Source: Solanum dulcamara
Lineage: Eukaryota > Streptophyta > Magnoliopsida > Solanales > Solanaceae
Reading direction: 5' to 3'
Assembly: GCF_947179165.1 (NCBI RefSeq)
Contig: NC_077245.1
Location: 42,525,286-42,589,285, forward strand
DNA length: 64,000 nt
Part shown: positions 59,627 through 64,000 of the stretch, piece by piece
How positions within the stretch are numbered: position 1 is the first letter of the stretch
Layout: each line of letters starts with the position of its first letter
Made by a program: the position numbers and the translations under genes
The notes under the pieces: model-generated
Seen by the model: the letters and a program-made list of their open reading frames with translations, nothing else
What the model was told of the DNA's origin: nothing
Databases searched by the model: none

Positions 59627-60403
59627 ACACCATCCACCACATAATATTTACAATAGCAGATACATGAGTTCAAGCTATCCCACATAACGAAGCACACATG
59701 ACTACCACCACAACCCAACCCTAAATTTACATCAATCAAAAGAAGTTCAAGAGGATACATACTTTTGCACTTCCTTGACTTGATTTTATGAATGTCGATA
59801 ATGGAGACGGAAAAATGTGGGGTTTAAGAGTTCAAAATATGCTTGTACAAATTAGAATTAGTGGTAGTGTGAGGGATTTGTTTCAAATGTTTGGGATCTG
59901 AGGGATTTTTCTTCGTTACTTCGTAGTGGAGAGTAACACACTAGCTTGTATTTGGGTAGATATGGGTAAAACCTAAATAATGAAATATTTGGGATCGGGT
60001 TGAAACTGGGTAGGCTTAAAATTAATTAGCCGCCTAGGTTTCATGGCTCATGATGAATGATCGTGAAGAGCATCACAAGTTGCATTCCCCTCTGTAGTGC
60101 TGGACTTAGGAGAAAAAGAGGAGTAATATTACTTGGGGTTTACATAAGGCTAAATTATCTATGAAGTCCATCACTGGATGTAAACCTACCATGAACCTCA
60201 AGTTCATTAAGATTTTTTTGATCACGCCACTTCACCACGAGTTATGGTTCCCTATTTAGTTTGTATAGGTGCCCGTGGTTGAATGCCTTGGCCAATTTTA
60301 AATGTTTTCTCCTCTTTTGCGACCCTGCTCTCAAAAAACACATAGTAACACTATAAGATCATCAAATAACAAAATTTAACCTATCTACTACAAATACAAT
60401 CCT
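59627..60403. other. Athila-like non-coding spacer right of CACTA
   Basis: This is the continuation of 27471-28110 in the pre-insertion sequence. No ORF is supported. Near-palindromic CATGGCTCATGATGAATG and CACGAGTTATGG phrases recur (60040-60290). 60395-60450 carries the TTGCCTCCCAAGCAGTGCTTG word also found at 3802-3848. Confidence 0.45.
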
Positions 60404-60849
60404 TGGGTTGCCTCCCAAGCAGTGCTTGATTTAATATTGCGGCACGACACAGTTCAATTCACTACTCAAATTTTATGAAGCTTTTCCCCATGGGTTTCCT
60501 CGTATACAATGCTTGATTTAAAATTATGGAATAAAGAAGGTTCCTTGACTTTAGACATCATCAAACTGGAGCTTCTCAACAGTTCTGGCTTCCTCATTTG
60601 ATCCCAGGTATAGATTCACATGTTATCCATTTACTTTGAACTTGCGCCCATCTTATGCTTCGATCTCAATTGCACTATGTGGGAATACTCTTGATACATT
60701 GAAATATATAGATAACTTGGGCTTTAACTTATCTGGAAACAATCTCAACCTAAATTTGAACAATAGCACTAAATCACCAAGATAGAACTCTCGCTTCTCG
60801 ATATGCTGATCATGATATAGCTTCATTTGCTTTTTATATAAAGATGCTC
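60404..60849 (-). pseudogene. Athila-type integrase C-terminus and following conserved segment
   Basis: Minus-strand frame 60653-60849 reads LYKKQMKLYHDQHIEKREF, then LGDLVLLFKFRLRLFPDKLKPKLS, then VSRVFPHSAIEIEA and a stop (quoted in parts). This is the C-terminal domain of Athila-lineage integrases. It is followed at 60620-60650 by DGRKFKVNG, a motif usually seen just after integrase in this lineage. The upstream part of pol is missing because LARD-E's LTR begins at 60850. The 137-residue open frame reaching 61066 is a chimera of this end with LTR sequence and is not a protein. Confidence 0.75.
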
Positions 60850-61189
60850 GGTTATACCCCGTACTTTTGTAGCTTGAAAGGTTCTTAAGCTTCTTAGAAG
60901 TCACCATGTGAGCCGTATAATCTATAACGCTACCAAACAACTCTAAGGAAGGGAGAATATGACACCCCATAGTAGGGAAGATTGAAAATATGGTTATAAG
61001 AATCCGGAAGAAGTTGGAGACCAAATAATGAGTCGTAGGACTCGACTTATTTACGTAAGCTACCAATTTTGAAATCTTACATACTTAAGCTACTTAAGTA
61101 CATACCAAGCTTACGTAGCAAGGATTACATAGGTTTGTAAAGTAAGATGAGATTATAAACCCACGAGGGGAAAAGAGAGTGCCATGTGG

Positions 61190-61390
61190 AAGCATAAGAG
61201 AGTGACATGTTGAAGCAGCTGGAGCAAGGGTGGTTGACCCCCATATTCCACGTGGAAGCCCACAATTGGAGGAAGGTATGTGTTGGCCCAATGAGGGCTT
61301 GACACATGTCACCACCTAGGGCTTGACATGTGTCACCACTTAGGAGATGACATGTGTCCCATCCTAAAGTGGCCTATATATATATATTTT
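61190..61390 (+). promoter_or_regulatory. LARD-E LTR promoter region
   Basis: CCACGTGG lies at 61248. Three TGACA(C/T)(A/G)TGTC-type palindromes (61300-61355) differ from the G-box of LARD-A by one base, CACATG or CATGTG. A TATA run follows at 61375. The spacing is like that at 5119-5340. Confidence 0.55.
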
Positions 61391-62906
61391 ATGAATTTAA
61401 GTTCATATTTATCCTATAAGTAATCTTATCTCCAAGAAATTTCTAGACAAAAACAAGAGAAGAGAAACTTAAGCTAGAGAGAAGAAAGAGCTACGGTTTT
61501 GAGAGGAGAAAAAGGTAAGTTCTCTGATTCCGCTCCGTGAATTAATTATATGGGGTATACAACGAAGGTATTAAGGTGTTAGTAATATAAAGTTATGGTT
61601 TGGAGAAGCCCCAAGCAGACAACAAACAACCACGAAGTTTCAGTCTCGCTAGAAGAGTTTTCGAGGTGAGGTTTGGCGAGTTTCAGGCAAGGTAAGGCTT
61701 TACCTTCCAAATTGAAGTTTATGATATTTTTATGGGGTATATTAAATGTCTTAAGTGTGGCTGGAATTGGAAAAATTTTATAAGGATGCTTGACGTTAGA
61801 AAAAAACTAAATTGAAGTCGTAGTAGGTAAATCGAAGTCGAGTAGCGTGTTGTTGTTGTGGTGCTGCAGGTTGGGGGTAGTTTATTTGCGTGTTGCAGGG
61901 CTGGAAAGCACTCAAAAATGGGTGTGGGTAATGCTGGTTTCAGCCACATGGCCTTCCGTTTCATATGGTAAAAGATTTTATGAAATAAAGGCTAAAAACT
62001 CCATTTTGGTATCGTAGTTCGGAGCTAGTTATTTGGAGTTGTATTGGGTAATGTTGAAGTGATTTATTTATATATATGCTGCAGTTTTTTGTTGTTGGTA
62101 TGGTTGTTGATATTTTTGCAGAGTTGAAATCTCGGGGATGTTGAAGTTATAGGAGAGATGCTGCCCAATATTTGGTAACTTTGGAACTAGTAATGAACTA
62201 TTCGAGGGAAATGGATAAGGATATGACCTGTATGGAGACTTGGTTGTAGAATTGGAATTGTAAAATAAAAGTTTATTCATATTAGTATTACTCTCATGTT
62301 AAATAGGTTCAAAAGATGACGAGGCGAACGTGGGTGAGCGTAATCCAAAAGAGGTATGTGAAGCTACCTTCTTTTCTTTTTGCATGTCTTTGGCATATGT
62401 ATGTAAAGCTAATTGTTCTTTCTCTTGGCATGTTTTGACATAAGTATATAAAGCTAATATTCCTTTTTAACATGGTTTTTATGAAACAAGTATATGACTT
62501 TTATATGATTCCAAGGAAGTTCCTATTCGTAGAGCCGCTAGGATGGCCAACTTCTTGATTTTCCAAAGGATATTTTATCGTGCCTAGATACGTGTATATA
62601 ATTCCAAAAGTTCTATTTGGATATACCTCATAGTGATATTCAAAATGTTCTTGATACGACTCTTGTCTTGATTTTTGAATGATATCTCATTTTCTTAACT
62701 CCATCGATTCTCAAAAATGAGTTGAAGTGCATTTAGATTCTCACTACTCCACTCATGGATGCCTCAATACTTCCTTCACCGAGCCCGGGTCAGGTTTTAT
62801 TATCGTGCATACTTTTCTACATCGTTCGCCGTGCCTCAACGTGAGGGGTAGGTACGCCCTATACATGGGTTTGATTTATGGAATTATGATATACCATGTA
62901 CACATA

Positions 62907-62952
62907 TGATATGATATGATATGATATGATATGACCATCTGATATGATATGA
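62907..62952 (+). repeat. GATAT pentanucleotide microsatellite
   Basis: Six or more GATAT units are followed, after a short break, by two or three more. Confidence 0.9.
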
Positions 62953-63646
62953 TTTGGTACGGAGATATTCCATACTCTAGAGTTATAATGTGCTGTGGCG
63001 CCAGTGATAGCCCGGTGACCATAATTTGTTCTTCGAGTCCCATAATGGGGTCGGATATGGCATATGTTTTTCTGCATACGTTATCTGTGGTTATGAAAAG
63101 TATTTTGATATTCTGGATATTTTTCTCATTTTTGCACCTTCTGTTCTAGTAATGGCTTTACCTATTATAGTCATGCTTTACATACTCGGTACATTGTCCG
63201 TACTGACCCTCTTTCTTCGAGGGCTACATTACATGCCCATAGGTACAGATGCTCGCTTTGTTAATCTGCTCGTTTAGGACATCTACCCTGTTAGTTGGCA
63301 GTGCTTCTTTGTCCAGAGCCCTATTTTTGTACTAACTTCTATATTGTATATTTATACATGTTGGTTAAAGGTACGACGGGGCCCTATCCCATCATATGAC
63401 TAGGATATTGTTTTGTACAGGTCTGTAGACGTATGATGTGGGTTATGTACATATGTTTTAGGCTTTGTGTTTCGTAATGGCGTCAATGGCCCTCTTGTGC
63501 TATATCTGTTCTCATGCGCTCTCTAGCAACCCCTTTTGGATTTCTACATTTGTTTCTTCTGCTAACATGATAAGTAAGGCTAAAGGTACATATGGGTGCC
63601 CAACTCGGGTACTAGTCACGGCCTATGGAGTACGTCATGACAAAAG

Positions 63647-63660
63647 TGGTATCAGAGCGG
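63647..63660 (+). other. LARD-E primer-binding site
   Basis: TGGTATCAGAGCGG matches the initiator-Met site perfectly. It starts five bases after the LTR end at 63642. Confidence 0.93.
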
Positions 63661-64000
63661 TCCTTCCTTGGAGTATCTACAGACCGTGTCTAGTAGAGTC
63701 TTGTTTATTGGTGTGTTGCGCACCACATTTATAAACAAGAGGCTACAGGACATTTAGGATATTACATTTATTTTATATCTAAGATCGTGAGATAGATCTG
63801 AGTCATAGGAAAACTCCTTATATTAACCTTTGATGTTAATAAAAGGATGACAATAATAGAAGGAAGTGACTAACGATATTGGAAGTCACAAGGCACGCAG
63901 GTAAGCAAAGGCACGAAAGATATTTGGTGGGTAAGGTATTGAAGTAGAACAAAAATGTGAAGTTGTAAATTGAAAAGAAGAGTAGACAGGAAACTGAATA
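63661..64000 (+). other. LARD-E leader, non-coding
   Basis: It follows the LARD-A leader (8372-8710) closely, with words such as GAGGCTACAGGACATTTAGGA and GATATTGGAAGT. No ORF is seen. Confidence 0.75.

Larger units (their letters stand above)
60850..63642 (+). repeat. LARD-E 5' LTR
   Basis: It begins GGTTATACCCCGTACTTTTG (TG mutated to GG) and ends GTACGTCATGACA, 2793 bp. One CACGTG box lies at 61249 and TATATATATATA at 61375-61386. In place of the 40-bp minisatellite it has a GATAT microsatellite (62907-62952). The hairpin 'gaccctctttcttcgagggc' lies near 63204. Confidence 0.85.
60850..64000 (+). mobile_element. LARD-E: LTR element running off the window
   Basis: It comprises a 5' LTR, primer-binding site and leader of the LARD-A family, plus strand. 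The body and 3' LTR lie beyond 64000, so the target duplication and coding content cannot be judged. It inserted into the Athila-like integrase remnant. Confidence 0.85.

Noticed and set aside
60653..61066. 137-residue minus-strand open frame
   Set aside because: It is a chimera of an LTR read in reverse and the integrase C-terminus. Similar LTR-only frames occur at 4655-4984 and 10004-10288.

Overview
The window is plant nuclear DNA made almost entirely of nested transposable elements. I could support no host gene, tRNA, rRNA or CRISPR array. The evidence is long LTRs running from TG to CA, tRNA-iMet primer-binding sites, Ty3/gypsy gag-pol remains, and a TNP2-type CACTA transposase with a canonical intron. 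The style of the LTRs and proteins suggests a dicot, most likely Solanaceae. That is recognition by eye, not a database result. The setting looks like retrotransposon-rich heterochromatin.

Layout. (1) 1-4737: LTR pieces nested in each other (LTR ends at 590 and 985), a minus-strand LTR starting at 1576, and non-coding sequence resembling the 3' side of an Athila-type element. (2) 4738-13714: 'LARD-A', a complete non-autonomous LTR element on the plus strand. It has LTRs of about 3.6 kb, a 1.7 kb internal region without coding capacity, a PBS, a polypurine tract and a perfect GTTTT target-site duplication. (3) 12988-23419: a direct tandem duplication with a 5216-bp period. It copied the last 727 bp of LARD-A's 3' LTR, its GTTTT site, a decayed gag and a minus-strand LTR. 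(4) 23440-27470: a decayed minus-strand integrase, an LTR fragment on the plus strand, and a decayed minus-strand ORF that looks like the additional (env-like position) ORF of an Athila/Tat-type element.

(5) 28111-59626: a 31.5-kb CACTA (En/Spm) transposon with 29-bp terminal inverted repeats and an ACA target duplication. Its transposase gene (minus strand) is split inside the DUF4216 domain by a 23.6-kb insertion: 'LARD-B' (30395-53956, minus, ATCAT duplication). LARD-B contains two more elements: a gag-only element, 'C' (33437-40300, minus, ACTAG duplication), and a decayed chromodomain-bearing gypsy element, 'D' (43774-53572, minus). Without the insertions the CACTA element would be about 7.9 kb. 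(6) 59627-60849: the other side of the Athila-like host sequence, with an integrase C-terminus. (7) 60850-64000: 'LARD-E', a plus-strand LTR (60850-63642), PBS and leader running off the window.

History read from the nesting: Athila-like element, then CACTA, then LARD-B, then C and D. Separately, LARD-A inserted and its right end was later duplicated in tandem. Elements A, B, C and E share LTR ends, leader and non-coding internal sequence. They appear to be one family of non-autonomous elements that must borrow pol, and gag except in C, from a relative. All coding regions seen carry stops or frameshifts, so nothing here is likely to move by its own proteins.
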